A DNA stretch of 44,605 nucleotides from Oleiagrimonas sp964608595 (GTDB lineage: Bacteria; Pseudomonadota; Gammaproteobacteria; Xanthomonadales; Rhodanobacteraceae): assembly GCA_964608595.1 (NCBI GenBank), contig CAZSOU010000013.1, positions 1 to 44,605 on the forward strand. The letters are read 5' to 3'. Below the pieces are notes generated by a model. It saw only the letters and a program-made list of their open reading frames with translations. It searched no databases and was not told the DNA's origin. How positions within the stretch are numbered: position 1 is the first letter of the stretch; each line of letters opens with the position of its first letter. Of this stretch, positions 1-8,103 are shown piece by piece. Made by a program: the position numbers and the translations under genes.

Positions 1-305
1 AGGGCGTCAACGACCAGCCCGAGCATGCGCGCCAGCTGGTCAAGCTGATGCGCACGCTGCCGTCCAAAGTCAATCTGATTCCGTTCAATCCATTCCCGGG
101 CACGCGCTACGAGCGCTCGGAACCGGAAACCATCGCCGCTTTCCAGCGCATCCTCAACAGCGCCGGCATGGTGGCACCGGTGCGCCGGACCCGTGGCGAC
201 GACATCGACGCGGCCTGCGGCCAGCTCAAGGGGCAGGTCATGGACCGTACGCGACGCCAGGCGCAATTCCGCAAGCAGATGGAGGACGAGGCCGATGCGG
301 CGTAG
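1..305 (+). CDS. rlmN: 23S rRNA/tRNA adenine-C2 methyltransferase RlmN, C-terminal fragment
   Basis: The reading frame enters from the left edge (first full codon at base 3) and stops at 303-305, giving about 100 C-terminal residues. The stretch N-L-I-P-F-N-P-F-P-G followed by a T-R-G-D-D-I-D-A-A-C-G-Q-L motif is the typical C-terminus of RlmN. This radical-SAM enzyme methylates C2 of A2503 in 23S rRNA and of A37 in some tRNAs. The late Cys in D-A-A-C-G-Q is the conserved cysteine that holds the methylene intermediate in this family. The radical-SAM CxxxCxxC motif lies outside the window. The stop overlaps the start of the pilW-like gene by 11 bp, which suggests co-translation. Confidence 0.93.
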   Translation, partial: GVNDQPEHARQLVKLMRTLPSKVNLIPFNPFPGTRYERSEPETIAAFQRILNSAGMVAPVRRTRGDDIDAACGQLKGQVMDRTRRQAQFRKQMEDEADAA

Positions 306-1071
306 CGTTCTGATCCTCACCTTGCTGGCCATGACGTTGGCCATGACCGGATGTGTCACTACCGGCTCCGGCAGCATGCATCAGGCCGACTCGCCCTCGG
401 CGCGTCAGAAGGCGGCACGTATCCATACCGAACTCGGCTGGCACCTGATGCAGCAAGGCAGGCTGGAGCCGGCGCACGAAAAACTGCTGACGGCACTGGA
501 TTTCGACGAGAACTACGTGCAGGCGCATACGGTACTGGGCCTTTTGTACACGCGTCTGAACCTGCCGAACAAGGCAGAGAAGGAATATCGCCGCGCCGTG
601 CAGCTTGACCCGAAAGACGGCAACACCAACAACAATTTCGGTCGCTTTCTGTGCCAACACGGCAAGGCGTCGGAAGGCATCGCCTATTTCAAAAAGGCCC
701 TGGCCGATCCGTTTTACAAAAATCGCGCCAAAACATTGACCAACACGGGCAGTTGCCAGATCAAGGCCGGTCAATACAAGCAGGCCGAGTCCAGCTTGCG
801 CAGGGCGCTCAAGATCAACAGTCGCTATCCGGACGCGCTGTATCAGATGGCGCGCGCTTTTTACCTGCAAGGCGATGCGTTTCATGCAAGCGCCTATGTT
901 CAGCGTTATCAATCACTTGGACTGACAAACCCAACCATTCTCAAGCTGGGTTACGACATTGAATCACGACTGGGCGATGCGGAGGGCGCCCAGGACTATG
1001 CACGCCAGTTGCGCAGCAAGTTCCCGGATTCGGAACAGGCGCGGGCTCTTGACACGAAACGTTCTCCATGA
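295..1071 (+). CDS. pilW: Type IV pilus biogenesis/stability lipoprotein PilW (PilF)
   Basis: This encodes a 258-residue outer-membrane pilotin-like lipoprotein that helps assemble the PilQ secretin and stabilise type IV pili. I chose ATG at 295, not the longer in-frame start at 193, because it gives a clean lipoprotein signal: M-R-R, a hydrophobic core, then lipobox M-T-G-C with Cys20. The rest is a run of TPR repeats (for example A-E-K-E-Y-R-R-A-V-Q-L-D-P and A-E-S-S-L-R-R-A-L-K-I), as in the family. It overlaps rlmN by 11 bp and rodZ by 4 bp (ATGA). The rlmN-pilW-rodZ order is common in gammaproteobacteria. Its role in twitching is inferred from homology. Confidence 0.9.
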   Translation: MRRSVLILTLLAMTLAMTGCVTTGSGSMHQADSPSARQKAARIHTELGWHLMQQGRLEPAHEKLLTALDFDENYVQAHTVLGLLYTRLNLPNKAEKEYRRAVQLDPKDGNTNNNFGRFLCQHGKASEGIAYFKKALADPFYKNRAKTLTNTGSCQIKAGQYKQAESSLRRALKINSRYPDALYQMARAFYLQGDAFHASAYVQRYQSLGLTNPTILKLGYDIESRLGDAEGAQDYARQLRSKFPDSEQARALDTKRSP

Positions 1072-2063
1072 CCCATTTGAACCACGAAGACGCAATGGGA
1101 AACACCCCGGCCTCAGCGGATGCCGATGAAAGCGCAGCGTTGACGGATGCGCCGGCATCCGGGCTCGAATCGCTGCCAACCCGTTTGGGGCACCAGTTGC
1201 GCGCCGCGCGCGAAGCGCAGCAGCGCGATGTCGAAACCTGCGCTCACGAGTTGCGCTTGCCTGCGCGGGTATTGAAAAAACTCGAAGCGGGCGATTATGC
1301 CGGCATTGATCACGGCGTCTATCTGCGCAACTACCTGACTTCCTATGCGGCATGCGTGGGCCTGCCGACAGCGGTCATCGATGATGCCCTGCAGCAATTG
1401 GCCCCCACCGAACGCAAGCCCGAACTCGTTTCCACGGGGGGCATTTCCCGTTCGCACTATTTGTGGCAGCGCTGTACCACCGCCGCAACCTATGTCGTGT
1501 TGACTGCCGTGATCGTGGTACCGCTGGTCTGGTTGGGCGTCAAAGGTGGTCTGGATCGCGAATTGACGCACCTGGAACCCCTGAATTCGGCACCCGTCGC
1601 ACAGCAGGAAGTCGCTGAAGCAACGCCGACGGCGAGCAACAGCTCTTCGAACGCCGGGCCCGAGCAGCCTGACACGGCGCAGAACAATGACGGCGAACGG
1701 CCGCTGATGGCGTCGATGGCGCCGTTTCTTGCCCTTGAGGACAACGCGCGCAGCACGGACAAGATCACGCCGCCCGCCATTGTCGTGCCGGGAAGCCACA
1801 CCCTGAGCCTCACCTTGACCAAACCGAGCTGGGTGGAAGTCGTCTCGGCCGACGGCGAGCGCCTTGAATACAGCTTGCTCCCCGCCGGAGCGCAGAAGAC
1901 GTGGCACAGTTCGCAGCCGCTCGACGTGAGTATTGGTGACGTCAGCGGTGCCAGCGTCCGGATCGACGGCAAGGCGGTGGCGTTGGACACCTATGCACAT
2001 GCCAATGTCGCTCGCTTCCACATCTCGCTGAAAAACGGTCAGACCAGCATCCGCGCCATGTGA
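1068..2063 (+). CDS. rodZ: RodZ-like cytoskeletal/cell-shape protein (HTH domain, TM, DUF4115)
   Basis: The 331-residue protein has the RodZ layout. An N-terminal cro/xre-type helix-turn-helix (about residues 37-105, with L-R-A-A-R-E-A-Q and the conserved Y-L-R-N-Y-L-T-S-Y) is followed by one transmembrane helix (about 140-158), a low-complexity periplasmic linker rich in Ala/Ser/Asn, and a C-terminal beta domain (DUF4115, about 240-331) ending in I-S-L-K-N-G-Q-T. RodZ links MreB to the elongasome at the inner membrane. The start overlaps the pilW stop (ATGA). In many relatives ispG (gcpE) follows immediately, but here the next gene is yfgM. Confidence 0.85.
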   Translation: MTHLNHEDAMGNTPASADADESAALTDAPASGLESLPTRLGHQLRAAREAQQRDVETCAHELRLPARVLKKLEAGDYAGIDHGVYLRNYLTSYAACVGLPTAVIDDALQQLAPTERKPELVSTGGISRSHYLWQRCTTAATYVVLTAVIVVPLVWLGVKGGLDRELTHLEPLNSAPVAQQEVAEATPTASNSSSNAGPEQPDTAQNNDGERPLMASMAPFLALEDNARSTDKITPPAIVVPGSHTLSLTLTKPSWVEVVSADGERLEYSLLPAGAQKTWHSSQPLDVSIGDVSGASVRIDGKAVALDTYAHANVARFHISLKNGQTSIRAM

Positions 2064-2160
2064 GCCGCCGGCGAGGTGGCGACCATCGCCAATGACGCCC
2101 GCCTCGGGTATGCTTGCGGGGTTTGATCGTGCCGCACAGCGTCGCGTGAGTAGTTCAATG

Positions 2161-2188
2161 ATCAGGGCATGCACGTGCATGCCCTGAT
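2161..2188. repeat. Perfect 28-bp palindrome between rodZ and yfgM
   Basis: The half-site ATCAGGGCATGCAC is followed directly by its exact reverse complement, with no spacer. It lies 97 bp after the rodZ stop and 29 bp before the yfgM start. There is no following T-run, so it does not look like a classical intrinsic terminator. It could act as a binding site for a dimeric regulator or as a cruciform/mRNA hairpin separating the rodZ and yfgM transcripts. Function unknown. Confidence 0.8.
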
Positions 2189-2217
2189 GGTTTCGGTTTC
2201 AACCAGGGTAAGCATGC

Positions 2218-2913
2218 ATGTCATACGACGATTACGAACAGGGTGAACGCGTACAGCAATGGCTGCGCCAGAACGGCGTGGCCATCGTCGTGGGCATCGT
2301 GATCGGATTGGCTCTGATTTTCGGCTATCGCCAATGGAACAAGCACCAAGCCAGTGAAAATGCACAAGCCGCCAACCAGTATGCGTTGATCCGGAACGCA
2401 TTCAGTTCCGGCAAGGCCACCCAGGCAAACACGCTTACCGACAGCCTGCAGAAAAATCATGCCGACAGCGCTTACGCCGTGTTCGCCACCACGTTGCGTG
2501 CGCAACGGCAATTGTCGGCGGGCAAGGCCGGTGATGCCGTCGATTCGTTGACCTGGGCGGTCGAACACGCCGAACAAGCGCCGCTCAAGAATCTCACCCG
2601 CGTGCGCCTGGCGCGGGCCGAGCTTGCCGCGGGCAAGCCCGAAGCCGCGTTGAAAACGCTCGATGCCGTGCCGAAGGGTGCCTATGCCGGCATGGTGGCG
2701 GAACTGCGTGGTGATGCGCAGGTCAAACAGGGGCATGCCGATGCCGCGGTGAAGAGTTATCAGACGGCCATGGCCTCGTTCGACCCCGACACGCCGCAGC
2801 GGCGCATCCTGAAAATGAAGATCGAGAACCTGGGATCGGCGGCGCCATCCGCACCGGCTGCATCCACCACCGCCGCGGCCTCCACGTCCGGCAGCAAGAA
2901 ACAGGACGCCTGA
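2218..2913 (+). CDS. yfgM: YfgM family tetratricopeptide ancillary SecYEG translocon protein
   Basis: This is a 231-residue type II membrane protein. The cytoplasmic N-terminus contains the family signature Y-D-D-Y-E-Q-G-E-R-V-Q-Q-W-L. A single helix (about residues 20-38, G-V-A-I-V-V-G-I-V-I-G) is followed by a periplasmic TPR-like helical domain and an Ala/Ser-rich tail. YfgM works with PpiD at SecYEG and passes clients to periplasmic chaperones. It precedes bamB, sharing one base (TGATG), the standard yfgM-bamB-der order. Two ATGs are possible (2214 is out of frame). 2218 gives the conserved N-terminus. Confidence 0.88.
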   Translation: MSYDDYEQGERVQQWLRQNGVAIVVGIVIGLALIFGYRQWNKHQASENAQAANQYALIRNAFSSGKATQANTLTDSLQKNHADSAYAVFATTLRAQRQLSAGKAGDAVDSLTWAVEHAEQAPLKNLTRVRLARAELAAGKPEAALKTLDAVPKGAYAGMVAELRGDAQVKQGHADAAVKSYQTAMASFDPDTPQRRILKMKIENLGSAAPSAPAASTTAAASTSGSKKQDA

Positions 2914-4109
2914 TGAAAAAGCGCATTGCCCTGACCATCGTCGCTTCCCTGCTGGTGCTCGCGGGGTGTTCCAAAAAAGAGAACATCAAGCCGCCGCACG
3001 AATTGACCGATTTCACCCCGACGGCCACCGTGACGCGCTTGTGGAAGTCGAGTGTGGGTGACGGCGCGGGCGACTCCAACATCCGGCTGCGCCCGGCGTA
3101 TTCGAACGGAACCATTTACGCCGCCAGCCCCGATGGCACGATTCAGGCCTTCAACGCGCAGACTGGCGACACGGTCTGGAAAAAGCATTCACGCACCCAC
3201 GGCTGGTTCGGTTGGGGCGACGCGGATCGCGAAGATGCGTTCTATGCCGGCGGGCCGGCCGTGTCCGACGGCCTGTTCGTCATCGGCACGCTTGACGGCC
3301 ATGTTTACGGACTGGATGCCGAAGACGGCAGCAAGCGCTGGAAAGCCACGGTGACGGCGGGCGTCATTTCCGCGCCGGTCATCGTCGGCAATCGCGTCGT
3401 CGTGCGCACCAACGACGGCAACGTGTTCTGCCTCGACGCCGACGACGGCAGCCGGATCTGGGTCTACGACCAGAGCACCGTGCCCTTGCTGAGCCTGCGT
3501 GGAAACGGTTCGCTGCTGGTCGCCAAGGGCGTCGTGTTTTTCGGCAGCGATGACGGCCAACTGGTCGCCCTGCGCCTGGACAATGGCGACAAGTTGTGGA
3601 ATCTGCCCCTGTCCACGGGCGAGGGTCGCACCGACATCGATCGCATGGATGATGCCGACGGCAACGTTCTGCTGAACGGCAACACCTTGTATGCGTCGTC
3701 CTATCATGGCCGCCTGATGGCGGTCGACGGCCCCTCGGCACGTCCGATGTGGAAACAGGAGTTTTCGACCTACGTGGCGATGGACGTCAGCGGCAATACG
3801 CTGGTCGGCGTGGACGACGCCTCCAACGTCTGGGCATTCGATGCCGCCACCGGCAGCAACCTCTGGAAACAGGACAAGTTGTCGTGGCGCTGGTTGAGCG
3901 GCCCGGCCATTCAAGACGATTATGTCGTCGTCGGCGACCTCGAAGGCTATGTCCACTGGTTGCAGATCGGTGATGGCCGGTTTGCCGCCCGTGCACGCCT
4001 TTCGCACGATGCCATTCGCGCCCAGCCGTTGGTGGTGGGTGACACGGTCTACATCGAGGATGTGGATGGCCATATTGGCGCCTACAAGATTTCCAGTAGC
4101 GCTCCCTGA
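2913..4109 (+). CDS. bamB: Outer membrane assembly lipoprotein BamB (beta-propeller)
   Basis: This 398-residue lipoprotein is the BamB component of the BAM complex, which inserts beta-barrel proteins in the outer membrane. It has a lipoprotein signal peptide with lipobox L-A-G-C (Cys19) and then an eight-bladed PQQ-type propeller. Blade repeats are visible as G-D-x-x-W, V-Y-A-L/C-L-D-A and S/T-A-P-V-V patterns along the whole chain. Length and composition match the family. It is translationally coupled to yfgM (1-base overlap) and followed 18 bp later by der, the arrangement seen in most gammaproteobacteria. Confidence 0.93.
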   Translation: MKKRIALTIVASLLVLAGCSKKENIKPPHELTDFTPTATVTRLWKSSVGDGAGDSNIRLRPAYSNGTIYAASPDGTIQAFNAQTGDTVWKKHSRTHGWFGWGDADREDAFYAGGPAVSDGLFVIGTLDGHVYGLDAEDGSKRWKATVTAGVISAPVIVGNRVVVRTNDGNVFCLDADDGSRIWVYDQSTVPLLSLRGNGSLLVAKGVVFFGSDDGQLVALRLDNGDKLWNLPLSTGEGRTDIDRMDDADGNVLLNGNTLYASSYHGRLMAVDGPSARPMWKQEFSTYVAMDVSGNTLVGVDDASNVWAFDAATGSNLWKQDKLSWRWLSGPAIQDDYVVVGDLEGYVHWLQIGDGRFAARARLSHDAIRAQPLVVGDTVYIEDVDGHIGAYKISSSAP

Positions 4110-4127
4110 TCGGAATGATGCCTCGCC

Positions 4128-5528
4128 ATGCTGCCCGTCGTCGCCCTGGTCGGCCGACCCAATGTCGGCAAATCGACCCTCTTCAATCTCCTGACGCGCA
4201 GTCGTGACGCTCTGGTAGCGGATCTGCCTGGCGTCACGCGTGATCGTCACTACGGCATCTGCCATTTGGGCGACAAGCCTTTCGTCGCCATCGATACCGG
4301 TGGCTTGGCCGACGACGAACATGGCATGGATGCACTCACCGCGCGACAGGTGCGTCTGGCCGTGGACGAATCCGATGTGGTGATTCTGCTGGTGGACGCG
4401 CGTGACGGCCTTTTGCCGCGTGACAGCGACATTCTCGGCGAGTTGCGCCGCAGCGGCAAACCCGTGCTGCTCGCGGTCAACAAGACTGACGGGATGGATG
4501 AAACGGTGGCGCTTGCCGAATTCGCGGCGGCCGGCCTTGCCGAGGTGCTGCCTCTGTCGGCGGCGCACAATCGCGGCATTTTGCCATTGCTGGACGCATT
4601 GCAGCCGCACCTGCCGGAAGAGGACGAGCCCGAAGGCGATGCCTCTGCAGACCTGGGTATTCGCGTGGCCGTCGTGGGTCGCCCCAACGCCGGCAAATCC
4701 ACGTTGGTCAACCGCTTGCTGGGCGAGGATCGACTCGTGGTGTCGGATATTGCCGGTACCACGCGCGACTCCATCCATGTACCGCTGGAGCGTGACGGCC
4801 AACGCTACACGCTGATCGACACGGCCGGCGTGCGGCGTCGCTCGCGTATCGACGAAGTCGTGGAGAAAGTCAGCGTCATCAAGGCGATGCAATCGATTGC
4901 CGCCGCACAGGTCGTGGTCATCATGGTGGATGCACGCGAAAATCTGGCCGACCAGGACCTCACCCTGATCGGTCAGGTGTTGCGCGAGGGCAGGGCACTG
5001 GTGATCGCCTGCAACAAGTGGGACGGCATGGGTGCCTACGAGCGCGACCAATGCATGCGGGCGCTGGATCGGCGTCTGGCGTTCGTTGGCTGGGCCAAAC
5101 GGGTTTTCATTTCCGCGCTGCATGGTTCGGGTCTGCGCGAGCTGATGCACGCCATCGGTCGCGCCCACGCTTCCGCCACGCGCGAAATGACTTCCTCGCA
5201 GCTCACGCGCACGCTGGAAAAAGCGTATGCCGGCTATCAGCCGCCGATGGTTCGCGGGCATACGCCCAAATTGCGCTATGCCCATCCCGGCGGCCACAAC
5301 CCGCCCACGATCGTCATTCACGGCACCCGCACCAAGTACATTGCCGATGCATATCGGCGTTATCTGGAAAACGTGTTTCGCAAGCGTTATCGCCTGGAAG
5401 GGACCCCCGTGCGGATCGAATTCCGCGACAGCGACAATCCCTACGCCGGGCGTCGCAACGAGCTCACGGAGAGCCAGAAGCGCAAGCGCCAGCGCATGAT
5501 CCGTCACGCCAAACGTCGCGGGCGCTGA
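4128..5528 (+). CDS. der: Ribosome biogenesis GTPase Der (EngA)
   Basis: This 466-residue essential GTPase acts in 50S subunit maturation. It has two tandem G domains: the first P-loop G-R-P-N-V-G-K-S-T near residue 9 and the second G-R-P-N-A-G-K-S-T near residue 184. N-K-T-D and N-K-W-D specificity motifs and D-T-G-G/D-T-A-G switch II motifs follow each. A C-terminal KH-like domain begins near residue 360, and the tail is strongly basic (K-R-K-R-Q-R-M-I-R-H-A-K-R-R-G-R). No defects are seen. A large reading frame antisense to this gene and bamB is a by-product of the codon bias. Confidence 0.97.
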   Translation: MLPVVALVGRPNVGKSTLFNLLTRSRDALVADLPGVTRDRHYGICHLGDKPFVAIDTGGLADDEHGMDALTARQVRLAVDESDVVILLVDARDGLLPRDSDILGELRRSGKPVLLAVNKTDGMDETVALAEFAAAGLAEVLPLSAAHNRGILPLLDALQPHLPEEDEPEGDASADLGIRVAVVGRPNAGKSTLVNRLLGEDRLVVSDIAGTTRDSIHVPLERDGQRYTLIDTAGVRRRSRIDEVVEKVSVIKAMQSIAAAQVVVIMVDARENLADQDLTLIGQVLREGRALVIACNKWDGMGAYERDQCMRALDRRLAFVGWAKRVFISALHGSGLRELMHAIGRAHASATREMTSSQLTRTLEKAYAGYQPPMVRGHTPKLRYAHPGGHNPPTIVIHGTRTKYIADAYRRYLENVFRKRYRLEGTPVRIEFRDSDNPYAGRRNELTESQKRKRQRMIRHAKRRGR

Positions 5529-5581
5529 ATCGGCATCGTGCCCGTCGCGCCCCGCGGTTCCCGGCGCGTTACCATGACGGC

Positions 5582-6748
5582 ATGAACGCCGCCACCGAAA
5601 CCGCAGGCCTGCTTGACGATCTGCGTCAGCGCATCCATGCCGTCGATCCCGCCGAGGCTCTCGCCCGGCAAGGCAATGGCGCCTTGTTGCTGGACGTACG
5701 CGAAGACGTCGAGCGCAACGAAGGCATGCCTGCCGGCGCCCAAGGCGTGTCACGCGGGTTTCTGGAATTGCGCATCGACGCCATCGAACCGGACCGTTCG
5801 CGTCAAATCCTGGTCATGTGCGGCAGTGGCGTGCGCTCCATGCTTGCCGCCGACACGCTGCAGAAACTGGGCTACACCGATGTGCATTCGGTGAGCGGTG
5901 GCTTCACGCGCTGGAAAGCCGACGGCTTGCCGATTGCGCATGACGACGCGCTGGACGCGGATGCCGGCGAGCGTTATGCGCGCCAGCTCAAATTGCCGAA
6001 TGTGGGCAGGGAGGGGCAGGCCAGATTGGCCGCCGCCCGGGTGGTCATGCTGGGTGCGGGCGGATTGGGCGCCCCGGCCGCGTTGTATCTGGCGGCAGCG
6101 GGCATTGGTACCTTGACGTTGATCGATGATGATCGCGTGGAGCGCTCCAATCTTCACCGCCAAGTCATTCACGCCGACGCCCGGGTGGGCATGCGCAAGA
6201 CCGAATCGGCGCGCATGACGCTGATGGCCTTGAACCCGCGCATCGACGTGCACATGCGCAACGAGCGTCTGACGGCGGCCAACGTGGAGTCGCTGGTGGC
6301 CGGGCACGACATCATTTTCGACGGCGCCGACAATTTCCCGGCGCGCTACCTCTTGTCCGCGGCCAGCGTGCGTCTGGGCATACCCATGATTTACGGTGCG
6401 GTGGAACGCTTTACCGGCCAGGTCAGCGTGTTCGATCCCCGTCGTGACGACTCGCCATGCTATCGCTGCCTGTTTCCCGAACCGCCCGCCGCCGAAGACG
6501 CACCCAATTGCAGCGAAGCCGGCGTGCTCGGCGTATTGCCGGGCATGATCGGCATATTGCAGGCCTGCGAGACGTTGAAACTCGTTCTCGGCATCGGCGA
6601 CCCCCTGGTGGGTCGCCTGTTGACGCTGGACGCGCTGGCCATGCGTACACGCGAACTGCGACTGCCTCGCGATCCCGAATGTCCCGGTTGCAGTGCTCAC
6701 GCATGTTTCAATGGCTACAAGGACATCGAGCAGATTTGCGCTGCGTAA
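5582..6748 (+). CDS. moeB: Rhodanese-MoeB fusion: molybdopterin-synthase adenylyltransferase
   Basis: The 388-residue protein has an N-terminal rhodanese domain (about residues 1-125) with active-site loop C-G-S-G-V-R-S (Cys80). A ThiF/MoeB adenylating domain follows (about 130-388) with nucleotide motif G-A-G-G-L-G near residue 157, the R-x-N-L-H-R-Q motif, D-G-A-D-N-F, and C-x-x-C pairs (C-Y-R-C, C-P-G-C) that bind structural zinc. MoeB adenylates the C-terminal Gly-Gly of MoaD. The fused rhodanese probably supplies the sulfur, as C-terminally in eukaryotic MOCS3. It is separate from the moa/moe operon at 13-18 kb but would act on that operon's MoaD. ATG 5582 starts 53 bp after der. Confidence 0.9.
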   Translation: MNAATETAGLLDDLRQRIHAVDPAEALARQGNGALLLDVREDVERNEGMPAGAQGVSRGFLELRIDAIEPDRSRQILVMCGSGVRSMLAADTLQKLGYTDVHSVSGGFTRWKADGLPIAHDDALDADAGERYARQLKLPNVGREGQARLAAARVVMLGAGGLGAPAALYLAAAGIGTLTLIDDDRVERSNLHRQVIHADARVGMRKTESARMTLMALNPRIDVHMRNERLTAANVESLVAGHDIIFDGADNFPARYLLSAASVRLGIPMIYGAVERFTGQVSVFDPRRDDSPCYRCLFPEPPAAEDAPNCSEAGVLGVLPGMIGILQACETLKLVLGIGDPLVGRLLTLDALAMRTRELRLPRDPECPGCSAHACFNGYKDIEQICAA

Positions 6749-6877
6749 TACGTTTTGGGGGCGCTGTCGGCCTCGGATGTATCTCTGCAAGCGCGCAGGA
6801 CGGCTTCGGGTTGCCCGTTCGCGATGGTGTGTCGGAGCCCGTTCCAGCCGGGTTTTGCCGATTCGCGACGGCAGAAT

Positions 6878-6906
6878 TTGTATGCAGCCTCGTGAACACG
6901 GATAAT
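6878..6906 (+). promoter_or_regulatory. Probable sigma70 promoter of folD
   Basis: TTGTAT (6878-6883) and GATAAT (6901-6906) are separated by exactly 17 bp and lie just upstream of the folD start. They match TTGACA/TATAAT at 4 of 6 and 5 of 6 positions. Predicted transcription starts near 6913, giving a short leader. Seen by eye only. Confidence 0.55.
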
Positions 6907-6932
6907 GCGCGCTTTCCGACCACGTGGCGCTC

Positions 6933-7799
6933 ATGACTGCTCGCATCCTCGACGGCAAACGCATTTCACGGCAATTGCTGGAGCGGGTGGGCCAGCGTGT
7001 CAGCGAGCGCGTTTCGGCCGGTTTGTCTCCGCCGGGCCTCGCGGTGGTGCTGGTGGGCGATGATCCTGCCTCGGCGATATACGTGCGCAACAAGCGGCGC
7101 GCCTGTGCCCGGGCAGGTATTCGAGCCATCGATTACGACTTGCCCGCATCCACCCGTCAGGAAGAGTTGGTGGCGTTGATCGACAAGCTCAATGCCGACC
7201 CGGTCGTGCACGGCATCCTGGTACAGTCGCCCCTGCCGGATCATATGGATGAGGACGCCTTGGTCGATCGCATCGATCCGGGCAAGGACGTGGACGGATT
7301 CCACGCCGACAACGTCGGCATGCTGGTTTTGCGTCGACTGGGCTTGCGCCCGTGCACACCGAAGGGCGTGATGACATTGCTGGGTCACACCGATCAACCG
7401 GTACGCGGTCGTGACGCCGTGATCGTCGGCGTGTCCAATCACGTCGGCCGGCCATTGGCATTGGAGTTGCTGATCGCCGGGGCCACCGTGACGTGCTGTC
7501 ACCGGTTCACGCAGGATCTGGCCGGCCATATCGGTCGTGCCGACATCGTGGTCGTGGCCGTGGGGCGTCCGGGGCTGGTCAAGGGCGAGTGGATCAAGCC
7601 GGGCGCGGTGGTCATCGATGTCGGCATCAACCGGCTCGACAACGGTAAACTCGTGGGTGACGTGGAGTTTGACGCCGCTGCCGAGCGTGCGTCATGGATC
7701 ACCCCGGTGCCCGGCGGAGTCGGCCCCATGACCGTGGCGACGTTGATCGAGAACACGCTGGAAGCCGCCGAAGCGCGTGATGCACGACCGGTGGCGTGA
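6933..7799 (+). CDS. folD: Bifunctional methylenetetrahydrofolate dehydrogenase/cyclohydrolase FolD
   Basis: This 288-residue cytoplasmic enzyme interconverts 5,10-methylene-THF and 10-formyl-THF using NADP. Visible motifs are the catalytic Y-V-R-N-K (Tyr/Lys pair), V-Q-S-P-L-P, G-K-D-V-D-G-F-H, P-C-T-P-K-G-V-M, the nucleotide loop V-G-V-S-N-H-V-G-R-P, and the closing P-V-P-G-G-V-G-P-M-T. The S-N-H in place of the usual S-N-I/R-S-x variant is a minor change. ATG 6933 gives the normal start M-T-A-R-I-L-D-G-K; a GTG three codons upstream (6924) is an alternative. It has its own promoter-like sequence and provides one-carbon units for the purine genes nearby (guaB, guaA). Confidence 0.95.
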   Translation: MTARILDGKRISRQLLERVGQRVSERVSAGLSPPGLAVVLVGDDPASAIYVRNKRRACARAGIRAIDYDLPASTRQEELVALIDKLNADPVVHGILVQSPLPDHMDEDALVDRIDPGKDVDGFHADNVGMLVLRRLGLRPCTPKGVMTLLGHTDQPVRGRDAVIVGVSNHVGRPLALELLIAGATVTCCHRFTQDLAGHIGRADIVVVAVGRPGLVKGEWIKPGAVVIDVGINRLDNGKLVGDVEFDAAAERASWITPVPGGVGPMTVATLIENTLEAAEARDARPVA

Positions 7800-7900
7800 G
7801 AAAATTTCGACCGAATCGAACGCCCAGGGTGAGCGTTGGCTTGTCGAGGTGACATTGGTGGGCCGGCACCGGTACGGTGGTTGCGCATGAAATGCGCTCC

Positions 7901-8050
7901 TGCAGGGGACCTCGAAAAACCGCGGACCATCGGCGTTTCCTGTGGGAGGCGCCGATAGCCCCGACAGGACGTCCCGCATGATCCGTCGGGGCCACCGGCC
8001 CCTCCCGCAAGGTAGCTCCAGGGTGCAACGGTTTTTCGAGGCTCCCTGCA
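7901..8050. mobile_element. 150-bp MITE/REP-like element upstream of guaB
   Basis: Terminal inverted repeats of 22 bp (7901-7922 and 8029-8050) match at 20 of 22 positions and share the core CCTCGAAAAACCG. Inside are two further dyads. CCTGTGGGAGG near 7940 pairs loosely with ACAGG. CCCCGACAGGA is mirrored by TCC-GTCGGGG, and GGGGCC-acc-GGCCCC forms a hairpin. The inner GGGAGGCGCCGATAGCC-type sequence resembles the short palindromic repeats common in Xanthomonadales and pseudomonad intergenic regions. There is no coding capacity. The right arm overlaps the probable -35 of guaB. Confidence 0.65.
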
Positions 8051-8075
8051 CATGCAAACCGTCACAGGCTATAAT
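8047..8075 (+). promoter_or_regulatory. Probable guaB promoter
   Basis: A perfect TATAAT lies at 8070-8075, with TGCACA (4 of 6 matches) at 8047-8052 and a 17-bp spacer. The -35 is formed by the last bases of the repeat element, so the element could have supplied or altered this promoter. Start codon 8104 lies 28 bp after the -10. Confidence 0.6.
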
Positions 8076-8103
8076 TGTCCAATTTACTTGCGGGTATTTC
8101 GCC

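Noticed and set aside
3189..5753. 854-codon open frame on the - strand across bamB and der
   Set aside because: It lies antisense to two conserved genes, has Arg/His-rich composition and no family features. It results from GC-rich codon bias.
7942..8103. N-terminal extension of GuaB
   Set aside because: It would translate the repeat element and promoter; ATG 8104 gives the conserved start.
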